Origin: Lepidurus packardi
Taxonomy: Eukaryota; Arthropoda; Branchiopoda; Notostraca; Triopsidae
Reading direction: 5' to 3'
Assembly (NCBI GenBank): GCA_023053545.1
Contig: JAKZAN010000004.1
Location: 11,036,001-11,100,000 of the forward strand
Length of the DNA: 64,000 nucleotides
This document shows, in pieces, positions 48,051-59,370 of the stretch (positions are counted from its first letter, which is position 1; every line of letters begins with the position of its first letter). Under the pieces are notes generated by a model. The model saw only the letters and a list, made by a program, of their open reading frames with translations, was not told the origin of the DNA and did not search any database. The translations under genes and the position numbers were made by a program.

Positions 48051-50976
48051 TTATTGCCAGGTGTAAGGTGGATTGTACGCCATTGGCTGCTGTAAAGAAC
48101 TAGGCATCATGAACATGGGCTGAAAAGCAGGCATAGGCATAGGTATCTGGACCGGCACTTGCTGGACGATGAAATTCTGCATATTGGTTGGGGGCTGGGC
48201 GTAAAAGTCGTTGGGAAAGGCGTCGTACGTGTACCGACGCCGCCGCATCAGCAGTTTGGGCGAATCCGGCGGCTCGGGCATCAGTGGAGGACGTTGAGCC
48301 TGGTACTGAGCCATTGCTGGCGGCGGTTGTTTTCGGTAATCAACCGGCTGGGCCTGGAGGGCGGCTTGGAGCGCCAGAGTGGCTGAACTGCCGGGTCGAA
48401 CGCGGTGTTCACGCTCGAAACACCAGCGGAAGCAGATGAAGTAGAAAATTTCGATGCAAGCGATGACGCTGAAGCCGAGTCCAAAGCCCAGCAAGCCTCC
48501 CATGGCCGCTGTTTGTTATTATTATGTTTACGATGATTAATATTGTAGAATAGCATTCATTTTTCTTAACAAATATATAAGAAAAAGGAACTTACAAACA
48601 AAGTCTTCCCAGGCGTAGCGCACCTCCATCGAGTATCGCATGGCTACTTTGTCTTGGAAATAGACCGAGATCGGAACCATATTGTTTCTATGAGAAGAAA
48701 AGTCAAGGCAGTGGATCCTTAAGAATATACAGTTGGAAGTAAATTTGTAGTAACAGGAATTACGCGGCGTAATCGATAAAAGCGTTTGCATCTTTAAATT
48801 TGTTGCTATTATAATAAGTTGAATTTCTCAAACGGCGAAATAAAGCGGAGCCGTTAAACGCTGTGCCAGGAAAAGGCGCAGAGGACATGTGCGCTTTGTA
48901 TAAAACTTCAGAGCATTCCGGGTAGCATTGAGGGCAGTACGTATCCTAGCAAGACAAGAATTCGTTAATTGAAAAGTCTAGGAAGGATTGAAACAGCCCC
49001 GACCAAACTTACTTGTTTGCTTCGAGTCTCAGCTTTATATTGTGATGAAATAGGTCAAAATTTATTAGTAAAATACATACCACATTTTTTGACAAGCACT
49101 CGATTTGAAAATACATACACAGCATAGTAGCGAGTTGGGGTAAATCATCCAGACCACAGATTGCGAATTCACTAGGCACTGGATTGAGAAGAAGACTTGG
49201 AATTTTGTTCCAAATTAAGATAGGAATTTAATGCTTTTACCTGGGAAGAAGTAGGGTCGGCATCCGAGTTTTGACATCGTTAGTTTGGTGATACATTCCA
49301 TGACACAACGTGCTGAGGTATATTTTTTGAAATAATCCAGCTCTATTTCACCTTTATAGTAGCAAAGTCTTTTTTCAAACCGGACGGAATTGATACTCGA
49401 ATCGGCATTCATAATGATGGGCTCCACTCCAATATTCATGGCACTATCCACTCCGAGGATAAAGCCACGGTCACTCACGTCCGGAAACTCCTCTTTGCCA
49501 TGGAGCAAAACCTTGAAGCAGGAAAGCAATGGCAATTCTTACAAAATGCGACTTCTCTTTGATCGTTTCAAACAGAATCGAAGTAAAAGAAAAAGGAAGG
49601 ACGTACTTTAAAACCATCGAAGTTGGTCATGATGCTGCTGTAGTCTTCGCGGTTACTGTCCAGTAAGACGGTTAGACCGGCGAACCTAGTTTGTGGGGTA
49701 AACTTTCAACTTCCAATACTTCTTTTGGCATTTAGAATTGAAGATAAGATGTGGTGAGAAAGACTTGCATTCCTGCGCTGTTGGTGTCGAGAATCTTCTT
49801 GTTTTCCGATAAGGGGACGAATACTTTTATTTCTGCGGAATCGCCGGAGGTCATGTTGGTGGAATTCAATCCCGAGTCGTCGTCTACAAACGCTGTGGTA
49901 GGCAATACTGCCCCTTTGCTTTCCTCGTACAAAGCATCCCAGTTTCTAGTAGCCAAACATACTTTTTCTTTCATTTGGGCTAAGTAAGAGATTCTTAAGG
50001 AAGGTAAGAAGTGTACTGACGTCATGTTGACTTCTGGAATGAAGACGCGTGCATTCTTCGCGTTGAACGAACAGCAATAACCGTCGTCAGTAGCTCGTCC
50101 AAGAAAGATGGATTGGCAGTCGACTGGTTCGTCCTGCCAGGTGCAATCTGCCAAGATTTCCTCACATGGGGTTTGAGCCTGAAAACAACTGTAGTCAATT
50201 TGGTCCCGTTTCTAAAATCTGACGGTGACGATTGAACTCAAGGAAAGTACATTTTCATTTTCATTTGGTTTTCCACGCATTAACTGGAATGCGGGAGCAG
50301 GCTTCATGCCTTTTGCTAATCAGTGTACCTTTTTCATTATGTAGAGCAGCTCGGTGACGTTGATATTGTTCTGTTTCATTAAGCTAGCCAATCTGATCGT
50401 ATCTTTGTGACTTTTGGAGACTGCAGCTAGGTCAGGCTTGGTCATAATTTGTAAGGCGAGCCTCATGTCCTCGTATTTGATTCCCTTGTATCTGTTAGCA
50501 CGACAATGCTCTTCAAATCAGCGGTAAAAGGGTTATATTACGTACCGTGGATTGGTCAAAAGGGGTACCAAGAGTGTTTTGGACACTTTATTCACGTTAC
50601 AAACCGTAAAAGCAGGAAATGGCACTTGACTCAGAGGTACCGCTGTGGACTCGATGGACGTTAAAATCGGCGACTTGTCCCATTTGTTCCAGTAACTCCA
50701 GCACATGTAGAGAGCGAAACCCGCGGCGATCGAGACCAAAAGTACCCACATGATTTTCTCCACCTTGTGCGTTCCATCCTCGCCCACGTATCTGACCTGT
50801 AGGGATAACAGTTTTCCCCCGGTATAAACTTTTCAAAGGATCACTTTTAAGAGAAAGCTGATTGAGAGAAAGCGGAAATGAAAACAATCAGGACTGACCC
50901 CGTGGAGCGCACTGTTGACAGACCATTCCTTGCCCAGTTGAATTAACTTAGACGTACTTTTTTTGGCTTTTCGCAT
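48051..50976 (-). CDS. DEG/ENaC (pickpocket-like) sodium channel subunit, gene C
   Basis: Minus-strand exons: 50976-50899, 50796-50546, 50491-50329, 50178-50021, 49945-49769, 49685-49607, 49511-49241, 49178-49119, 49032-49013, 48945-48764, 48687-48596, 48508-48051; 662 residues. Every exon except the last has exactly the same length as in gene A, including the 20 bp mini-exon and the GC-AG intron (49686-49768), so the two are close tandem duplicates. Motifs: NSALHGVRYVGE, TM1 WVLLVSIAAGFALYMCWSYW, CVMECITKLTMSKLGCRPYFFP, CPQCYPECS, TM2 filter in GLGFSVIACIEIFYF, and a tail with RRRRYTYDAF. Sequence between A and C is patchily near-identical, including in introns. Confidence 0.92.
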
Positions 50977-51926
50977 CGCGAAAACTCTCCTACCTCTTTC
51001 GAACGCTTCCACGGACTCACCAAACAAGAAAACTTATCTCTTGAGGACTGATCTGGGAGCTGACTTTCTGGTACTGGCGACAGTGATCTACCCTCCAACC
51101 CTTAAAAGTCTTCCTCAGACAGTGGATCACCTCCACTGCCCGACTCTTCCGATACTCTTGGATAGCAGGGTTGAATCTCTTTGTCGTTATATGCTCCGTC
51201 TTATGTTACCTGAGCCAGACAATCGTAATACATAATGGAAAGGAAAAGGATGAAAGTCAGGTGCGTAAGTTCTCTTGTGACCCTAAAACTAACGTGCGCG
51301 TCATCCGAAATTTCCTTCACCAATTACTATCCGAAGCCTTTTATGGGTCTTGGGTCATTATTAGACCTATATCCGCATGTTGGTATCTTTAGCTATACCG
51401 TCTATGAATAGTCAATTGCAGTACTGACTTACTAACGAATGTGAGAAACCAAAGTTCGACCCTTAGTTGGTTTGCTGTTTACGGTTTTGGGATGTACTCT
51501 TCTCTGACAATATATTCGTCAAAATTCTAGGAAAGTGCCAGCAGTTGTCTTAATTTATTTTTATATTCTTCTTTTTATTGACGAGGGAAAAGATTACATC
51601 GGAAATTCGTTTTCTCTTGAAAAGAACAGCGTCGGTTTAACAGTTTCTCTTAGCGCATGAAGAAGGGCACTTGCATATTGAGTGACGCGTGAGAAGTAAA
51701 ACAGGACATTCATATCGGAAAAAATGCGTTGGAACGGCTAGTCAGGTGATCTTTAATACTATTTCGTGTTCTTCGTTAATTTCGGGTACATTCAGCCGTG
51801 CAGGTGCTAATCATACGGATTGATGTCAGGATCGGCAGACGGACAGCCTAAAGGAAAGTTGACAGTATGCATGGTCTTTGGGAGGGTACAATAAGGCATA
51901 GGAATGAATGAGTGGATTTTGTGGAG
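50977..51926. other. Spacer between channel genes C and D
   Basis: No gene seen. Portions match the A-B spacer (see 43572-44333). It holds the gene C promoter and the gene D 3' flank. Confidence 0.45.
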
Positions 51927-54900
51927 TCAACGATGAAAGAGGCGGTCTGGGCGTTGTTGGTACACAATCAGCGGGAGCTGGATTGACTGAATTGTAAAAT
52001 CCAGTAGAGGGCCACGAGTCACGTAGTGGAAAGGATCGGCTGGGAGATCAGGAGGAGCGGCCGGTACTGCCAGGCGACGGCGGCGGTGTTGCTGTTCAGA
52101 TTCTAGTTTGACTAACGTGGCTGCAGCCGATGGGTGGTCTTTGGAAGGCGATAACAGCGTGGAGGAGGGATTAGCTTCTAAAGCTAAACTGGACGAACTG
52201 CCCGGTCGGGTGCGATGGGAGCGCTCAAGACAACAGCGAAAGCAGAGAAAGTATAAGACTTCCATACAAGAGATGAGCGAGAAGCCAATACCCAGGCCCA
52301 TCAGACCTATTTATGACAAAATGTGTTGTTTCCTAACGGCTCCCATATACCGTAGCTTATTGATGCGAAACAGTCACAGATGGCGCTGATGTTTGTTATT
52401 GTTTTGCCCAAGCCTTGCATAAAAATGTAAAAAAGAGATAAGTAGCTAACATTCCGGCAAGTTTTCAACGCTTTTGGTTTGGATCTGAAACTTTGCTGTA
52501 TGTTTCTGTTTTTACTTTCTTATGCAAGGCTTTCACAAAACAATAACAATCGCTAGTGCCATCTGTGACTGGTTTCCATCAATAAGCTCAGGTATACGGG
52601 AGCCGTAAAAGGTCACATTTCGAAATACATCCAAGTACTTCTTATGCCATTTGAAAACCTTAGTAAATGATGAGTAGAGAAATGAAACATAAACCAAGCT
52701 AGTGTAACTTAAGTTGTAAGAACATTAAAACGAGATTTGGTAAGAATACCGCCGAGAGCAGAGACGAAATCTTCCCAGCCATAACGTAGCTGCATTTTGT
52801 AGCGCATTCCCGTTTTCTCTTGATAATAGAGATTGATAGGGATCATATTTTCCCTTCAAACCAAAAAAAATTAGGAGGAAATCTTAAGGTTGTCTTATTA
52901 TATCTAAAGCAGAAAGATCCACAGGGAAGGACATATAAATCTTACGAGACGTATTGGATGAATGTGCCGTTTTGGTACATGGCAGAGTACCCAGGATTGC
53001 TTGCGACGAGTCTTTTGAGCAACAATGAACTGGAGAAAGCTTGACCAGGGAAAGGTGCGTAGGAGAAGAAGGGCTTGAAGTGGATGGCATTACAAGTTGG
53101 GGCGCATTTGGGGCAATAAATGTCCTGATCGGCACGTACTTCCGCTTCAGGACATTACCCGAAAAAAATATAAAATACATTAAACTGCGATCTTGAGTTG
53201 ACTAACTTGATCCAATTTACTTAAGAGTTTGGCAATGGCGGTTAAATTCGCGAGGGGGCACATGGGCAAACTATATGGAACTGAAAATCCACAAGAGTCA
53301 AAGTCTTAGTATTAATTAATGTTTAGTACATAAAAATAAAAATAATCCTAGTATTAATTAATGTTTAGCACTAATAATTTTTTTTTTTAGTTTAGCATTA
53401 ATAATTAGTATACCGTAAGTACATGATTTGTGTGCCAGTATTACTGCAAAAGTAAGTGAAGAAAAATGAAATCCCAACCTGGGTAGAAGTACGGGCGGCA
53501 GTTGTACCTTTCCATCATCTCCGCGGTTAAGCATTCCATGAGGCAGTTACTGGCCGAGTACCGGTCAAAGTAGTACAGCGGGTACTCATCTTCCATATAG
53601 CATTGGCGTTTGCTGAAATTCACGCCTCGTACGGCTGGATCGGCTGTTACTAGAATGCCTTCGACACCAATATTGATCTCAGAATCGGCGCCAGACAGGA
53701 AACCCCGATCACCCACGTCAGGGAAGTCATCCGAGTCGTGGAGCAAAAACTGTGTAAGGAAATCTTCATGGAACCTTGTAATGCACTTGAAACCGAAAGC
53801 GTTACCCGGAATCCGTTCACGTTACTCGTAGTGCCATTGTAATCGTCAATTTTTGCATTCAGAATCACGCTCAACCTTTCGAAAAATAGATAAGAAATGC
53901 AAGTCGGTGTAAAGAGAAGAAAAATTAAAAGTACGTAATAACTCGTTTACCCAGCGAAAATTCCTGCACTATTCGTGTTTTTCAAGGTAGCGTTGGTGTA
54001 ATGAATGGTGAGATTCTGAAAGTTGATAGGCGGGGGTCGATTCGGAAGAGTGTCATTCTTGGCTAATGCTGAGGCGTATCTTTCTAAATAATTTATCCAT
54101 GCACTGCAATTTGGGAAAATTTTTCGTTAATATTTTTCGTCTTTATGGAAAAGTTTTCGTTCAAATTTTTCGTTTTTTTGGAAATTTTCTTTCAAGTGTT
54201 TGGTTTTTTGGAAAAATTTTGAAATTTCGAAGACCTTCAAAAAATTCTAAAAAGTTTGAAATTTCGAAAAGTTTGAACGTTTCGCTGGAGTTTTACGTTT
54301 CATCTACGTAATTCAGGAAGCCTTGAACGTTGAAAGCGTTGAAAGAACAACAGAAACCATCGTTGGTGGCTCGTCCCATAAAGATCGATGAGCAAGGAAT
54401 AGGTTTATCTTGCCTAATTAACCCAGAGAATAATTCCAAATTATTAAGTAAAATTACTCGAGACGTGAGTGAGCCTATATATACCAAGTACAGTCGATGA
54501 GGATTTCATGGCACGGAGTCAACGTCTATGACAAGAAGCAAGAAGGTATGTGTCAGATCAAATTAATTTCACTTCACTTTCGTTTTAATTTACGCGTATT
54601 TTAATAATATGAAAGTTCAAGAGCTGCCAGGCAGTGTTCTGGGACTTTCTGGGAAAGCTCCGTTCGTTCCGGAACGGGAACGGAGCGGCGTTGCATCGAA
54701 AGTTGCAGTTAATTGAGCAGTTTTTTTCGCGAAATTTACCGTTCCGACCACGCCATATAAGTGCCATACAAGTGCATATATAATGCATGATTTTTTAGTT
54801 TCAAATTACTTGTATTAAGCATATAGTTCTTAAGTTAATTTTTTATGAAAGTATCGGATCTTTGAACGGAACTAGTTTTTAGCTCCGTTCCTGAACCAGT

Positions 54901-56846
54901 TCTTTTGTAAATTTGCCAGAATTTGAGCGGAACGGAGCGGCAGAACTTAAAGAATGAACGATAAAGAACGACGTTCCGAATTAAAGTTCCGGAACACCGT
55001 TGCCAGGAAGAAATTTCTGGATGCTATAGTTCCTAAAGTCTAACGTAATATCTATAACTGTTCTAGTAGTTGTGATGAGTTCTCCAGAATCAGAAAATTA
55101 AGAACACGTCAAGATACAAAAATAATATTGAAAGGTCAAACCTCTCTCATGAGAAACATCAACTCGTCCATGGTCACCCCTTTGCTTTCCAATGCATCGG
55201 CCATGGACGGAATTCGAGGGCCAAGCTTTCCGGGGAGAGCCAGATCCACTTTGTTCATGATTCGCAAAGCCAGTCTCATATCCTCGTAATTAATCCCTTC
55301 ATATCTGCAGATTTCAAGGGTACCAAAAATTCAGAATCGTGAAGAAATTAAGACAATTTTGACAAACTTAAATTGGTCTTAATTAGTCATCGAATTTTTC
55401 AAGAATGCTCGCTTCTTCGAAATGTCAAAATTTTTCCAAGTTTTCTATACAAATGTTGCGAATTTGGGACTTGCTTACCGTGGGTTCTGCATGAGTTTCT
55501 CCAAGCGACTGCGGGATATTTTATTATTATTGCAAATAGTGAGTGCAGGAAAAGGCACGTCTTTCAAAGATACTGTAGTGGAATCGAAAGAAGTAATAAC
55601 CGGGGAATCCTCCCATTTCAACCAATAGTTAAAACACATGTAAATGGCGAACGAAGCTCCTGTAGCGAACAGTACAGACCAGGCGATTTTCTCCAACAGC
55701 GAACTTTCCTGTTCACCGATATATTTGACGCCATGCAGGGAGGATTTGGCTAAAAAAGTAAAAGTACAGTAAAAGTACAGTAAAAAAGACAACAATTACA
55801 TTAATCTAAACCATAATCACAGTATAGAGGTTTACACAGTATGGTAACAGGGGTATCCTTCCAATGTTAAGGTTTTCTCACAAATCTCTCGGTCCCAAGA
55901 GGATGTGAGGGTACGAAGGCTTATATGGGGGATGGATTCCCAGATTGTGCCCATGTACCCCCATGTAGGCATTCCTAATCTACTAGAAAAAGGGTTCGAG
56001 AAGAGAAGAAAACATTCAGAAAACGGGGGACTGGTGACCTTTCTCTCGGGCACTCTAGGGAGTTTTGGGCTAACGTAGGGTCCTACCGGCAACGTGCGCA
56101 TTTGAAAGTGTTTTTCGGAAAAAACCGTTGATTTCCAGTTGATTATTTTATTAATTTGTTCGTTCGAGTTAGGATTTACTATACACTTAAAGAAGGAAAT
56201 GTAGCTGTAGCAGAAAGAGCCGTAGTTAAACGTGTTAAGAAAAATACTAAACTTGCAAAAGTTAGTAACATTTAGGAATAGTTGTAAAGTACCAATGTAA
56301 TGGATAACTCGTATATAGACATAAATAGTCATAACAACACAGAGACATTAATATACATGGGTATTTTATAGTATATGGGCTTAAACCTGTATACTATAAA
56401 ACACCTATGTATGGGTTGCAAAATAGACTGCCTCCTCGTGGTGCAACATGGGTAACGCGAAATAGTCTATAATGTGTATACGTGTTGTGCTTTGAGCTAG
56501 TTAATTCATCTTTTATTTTAAGCTCACATAGTTTAATAGCAATAGATTTAAATTACGCGCTTTGTAAACCGTTGTGACCTTTTTTGAACTGCACTGGTAG
56601 GTTTGCAAATGTACCCTTTCGTCTTCTGGCCTTTTAGCTGAATATTACTCTGGGGACCGAGAAGGTCCTCAGAAAACCTTAACATTGGAAGATACCCCTG
56701 TTACCATACTGTGTAAACCTCTATACTGTGACCATAATTTTATAATTCTGGTAGAAATTTTATAACGAGTTAGTTTTACCAGTAAATTCACGAGCAAGTT
56801 GTCCAAATTTGGGCCGTTTTCTCTTCGGAACATTTAGAGACACCAT
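51927..56846 (-). CDS. DEG/ENaC (pickpocket-like) sodium channel subunit, gene D
   Basis: Minus-strand exons: 56846-56780, 55749-55479, 55304-55142, 54525-54485, 54413-54297, 54103-53951, 53875-53806, 53749-53479, 53280-53221, 53144-52946, 52853-52750, 52306-51927; 631 residues. The N-terminus (MVSLNVPKRKRPKFGQL) leads to the gating motif SSLHGVKYIGE. TM1 is SVLFATGASFAIYMCFNYW. The ectodomain has FPALTICNNNK, GFCCSFNA, CLMECLTAEMMERYNCRPYFYP and CPKCAPTC; TM2 has GIGFSLISCMEVLYF. An extra intron (54414-54484) splits the CTW codon region, and the last intron is shifted relative to A-C. Introns 1, 4 and 11 hold, respectively, an hAT element, a second hAT-like element and a foldback MITE, which makes this the longest gene of the array. 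Confidence 0.9.
52337..52605 (+). mobile_element. Foldback MITE, PIF/Harbinger-like
   Basis: A 269 bp element whose two ~90 bp arms are inverted copies of each other (CGGCTCCC at the left end, GGGAGCCG at the right, each continuing through GCTTATTGATG, CACAGATGGC and TTGTTATTGTTTTG). It is flanked by TAA on both sides, fitting the 3 bp TWA duplications of PIF/Harbinger MITEs. It sits in the last intron of gene D. A partial relative lies at 33398-33610. Confidence 0.7.
54632..54999 (+). mobile_element. Short non-autonomous hAT-like element, second family
   Basis: A 368 bp element starting CAGTGTTCTGGGAC and ending GTTCCGGAACACCG, an imperfect terminal inverted repeat. It is flanked by near-matching 8 bp repeats CTGCCAGG (54624-54631) and TTGCCAGG (55000-55007). 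The interior carries GGAACGGAGCGG blocks in both orientations. No coding capacity. It lies in intron 4 of gene D. Confidence 0.6.
55818..56730 (-). mobile_element. Non-autonomous hAT-type DNA transposon, copy 2
   Basis: A 913 bp element, the same family as 24258-25161 but in the opposite orientation. Termini CACAGTATAGAGG / CCTCTATACTGTG are intact. It is flanked by a perfect 8 bp duplication ACCATAAT at 55810-55817 and 56731-56738. The interior aligns along its whole length with copy 1, with scattered substitutions and small indels. It lies in the first intron of gene D. Confidence 0.88.
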
Positions 56847-57653
56847 TGCTGGTAGTACCTCAGAATCTGACTCCCTTAACGTCTACCATAAAACTTTCCT
56901 TTTATACTAACGATACTAAACCTCCCAAAATAAGATATCTATCATACCGCCCCACCATTCCGATAATCGTTGAAGCCTCTATTACTGGTCCTCAGACATA
57001 TGGATAAAGTTAAACAAACAGATCTCTTTTATATTTCCAAGTCATTTTTGGTTTTCTTTTTATAAAAACTTTCCTTCTAGAACTCTAAGAATTGTCCTTG
57101 GGGCAATGTGAGACATTGCCTTGGGAGCAATTTAATTGCCTAGTGAGAGCAATGAAAAGTGTCTGCTTTTATGTAATCCAAGTAGCTTTCAAATAAAAGA
57201 CAAAAACCAGACAGCGTTCGAGAATATTGCTTGGGATGATGTCCATCGAGTACAAAAAAAAAATAAAAAAAAATGAGATCCTACCCAGTGTAAATACGTA
57301 CTTTACCGCTGTACCTTGTATTATAGCAGATTACGATTCATCGTAGGCAGGCACCATTATCGAAGGCTTTCTGAGAGAGAAATATATGCCCGAAGTGTGG
57401 GTCATTTATTACCTATGCATGAATGTCCCACCAAGTCCCCCAAAAGCAGGAATAGTACCCTAGTTTCTTAAATAATTTGCCTATGGGAAAGAATAACGCA
57501 CAAGTTGTTAAAGGAATACTATTGATGGGGACAGAATGTATTCGTATATACAAAAGAGAGTATTTTTTACAATATGCAAAGAAACAAAAGTGACACATTT
57601 TGAGGGGTATATTTACATAAACACACACTCGGGGACACAAAGACGTGTTGGTA
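56847..57653. other. Intergenic region upstream of channel gene D
   Basis: No gene seen. It holds the promoter of gene D and the probable 3' UTR of the minus-strand gene at 57654. Short AT-rich frames have no support. Confidence 0.4.
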
Positions 57654-58703
57654 TCAATTGGGACGCGGGTAGACGTCACGCGGGGCAAGAGCTAAGCCCT
57701 CGGAATGGAATGCGCTTTGGAGAGCTTCGTGCAATACTTGGTTTTCCAGGTTAAATAACGATTCGGCTTCAACTTCGTCCAGAGGGGTGTCTGGGATTGG
57801 TTCGGGGGCCAGAAATGGGGCAGGGGAGGAGGGAGCGGTGACTGCTGCGTGGTATTCCGGCGAAGAAGTATTGACTGCGTGCCAAATGGCCCCAAAGTTG
57901 AATCTGAGACCTGACTCCATGATGACAGATTCAAGAGCTTCGCGCTCAACAACGTCTTGGAAGTCATTGGCAGCAGAAACGGCTGCATCGAAATCAGTTT
58001 GAGCGTTGATGTATCGGGTCAGCTGCTCCACAGACTGTTGATCCAAACAAGTTTAATGGCTTTCATCTCACTTTTAGCTTTGTTTCTTTACCGAGTTGTA
58101 GAAGTTATCTAAGCTCGCTTTGGCTATGAGCAGTTCTTCGGAAATCGGGAGATCATAGCTGGCTTTGGCCAAGTTTTCGAGCTCGTTGATGGTTTCCATC
58201 AGGAATGGTAGGGTATTTTGCATGAGCAAGGCCGCTCTTTCGAACCTAATTTGCAGAATAAAACAATTAACCTAGCGTACTTCAAGCTTTCAAACGATTC
58301 AAACATGAAAGTGGCTGCGTTGCTATGAAAGGGCTAACCTAACCTAGGGATTCGCCCAATGTGCAGGTCCTATTCATTGTTGCATTCGCTACTGCCAAGC
58401 ACTGAGTGAATGAGCCATTCGTCCAATAGCTTCGTAGGCAGGGAAAACAACGGCAAAACTACCTTGATTCGCAATTACTGGACTGATAAGAGCTAACATT
58501 GATTAGCTAAATCGACAGGATACGTCACTGTCAGTTGAATTGCAACACTTGCCTTTGCCAGCACCCCCGTTATTTGCGTTGTCCTTCAAACGTTTAATAA
58601 TGTATTATTTTCAAAGCTGATGTCATGTTTGTAACACAAATACATTTTAATAGCAAGGTAACTAGTTTTGCTAAACTTACAAGGTCATAACGGGGCTTTC
58701 CAT
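57654..58703 (-). CDS. Conserved-looking 185-residue protein, not recognised
   Basis: Minus-strand exons 58703-58681, 58245-58092 and 58034-57654 join in phase; 185 residues. The N-terminal ~95 residues look helical and well structured (MESPVMTLFERAALLMQNTL, then ELENLAKASYDLP and LLIAKASLDNFYNS). A middle segment reads RFNFGAIWHAVNTSSPEYHA. The C-terminal third is Pro/Ala-rich and acidic, ending DVYPRPN. It has no signal peptide or membrane segment. The helix-rich N-terminus and small size would suit a subunit of a complex (for example Mediator-, kinetochore- or BORC-type), but I cannot assign a family. The 435 bp intron 1 is AT-rich. Splice phases agree at both junctions, so the gene itself is fairly sure. 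Confidence 0.7.
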
Positions 58704-59370
58704 AGATATTTTTCGCTAAATAGAGTAATCAAGTGTAATCACAACAAAAACAAACGAATGTCAACAAATGACGGACATGTTGAAGACGGCCATCTTTGAT
58801 CGCGGAGGCGGAGTTTGTAAAATGGGATCTCTTTTTTGGCGCGAGATGCTCAGCTTTTCAATGAAGGGCCGTTGGAAGTTAATTAAAGTGAATTATTCTT
58901 TACTTTGTCGTGTTTTTTTTATTACTAGAAACTAATCCATAGTGGCTTAAAGTGAATTCCTGTTCATTAGGTGCTAAATATTAACAAAATTATACGTAAT
59001 CGCCACAAGAAGCCGTGACGGCCTCAAAACCTTGCCAGTTTTCCGGGATATCCGCCATTTGACCGTTCATTAAGGAGTTCTAAACCTTCCTCTTTCAATT
59101 GTCAAGTAAGAATTTTCTCCTTATTAGCTAGGAAATGTTATTAATAATATAATAGACGAACCGCCCTTGTTATTTTCTCTTTGCTTCCGAAAAAGACAAT
59201 ATTCGTCAACCTCGGCAGATCCTGCCATCTCCGAAGCCGTCTTTCAAAGGCTTTGTGCAGTGCATTGGTATGGTTAACAGCAATGTGTGTGTGTGCAAAA
59301 GTTTTCTAAACTTTTGCGATAAGCTCTCGACTCTTTTATTTCAGTGCGTTACCTAGTCGCTATATATGGA
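58704..59370. other. Divergent intergenic region before the aminopeptidase gene
   Basis: Holds the start regions of both flanking genes. An acceptor (TATTTCAG at 59336-59343) just before the aminopeptidase coding region implies a 5' non-coding exon here. A short (GT)n run lies at 59285-59295. Confidence 0.45.
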
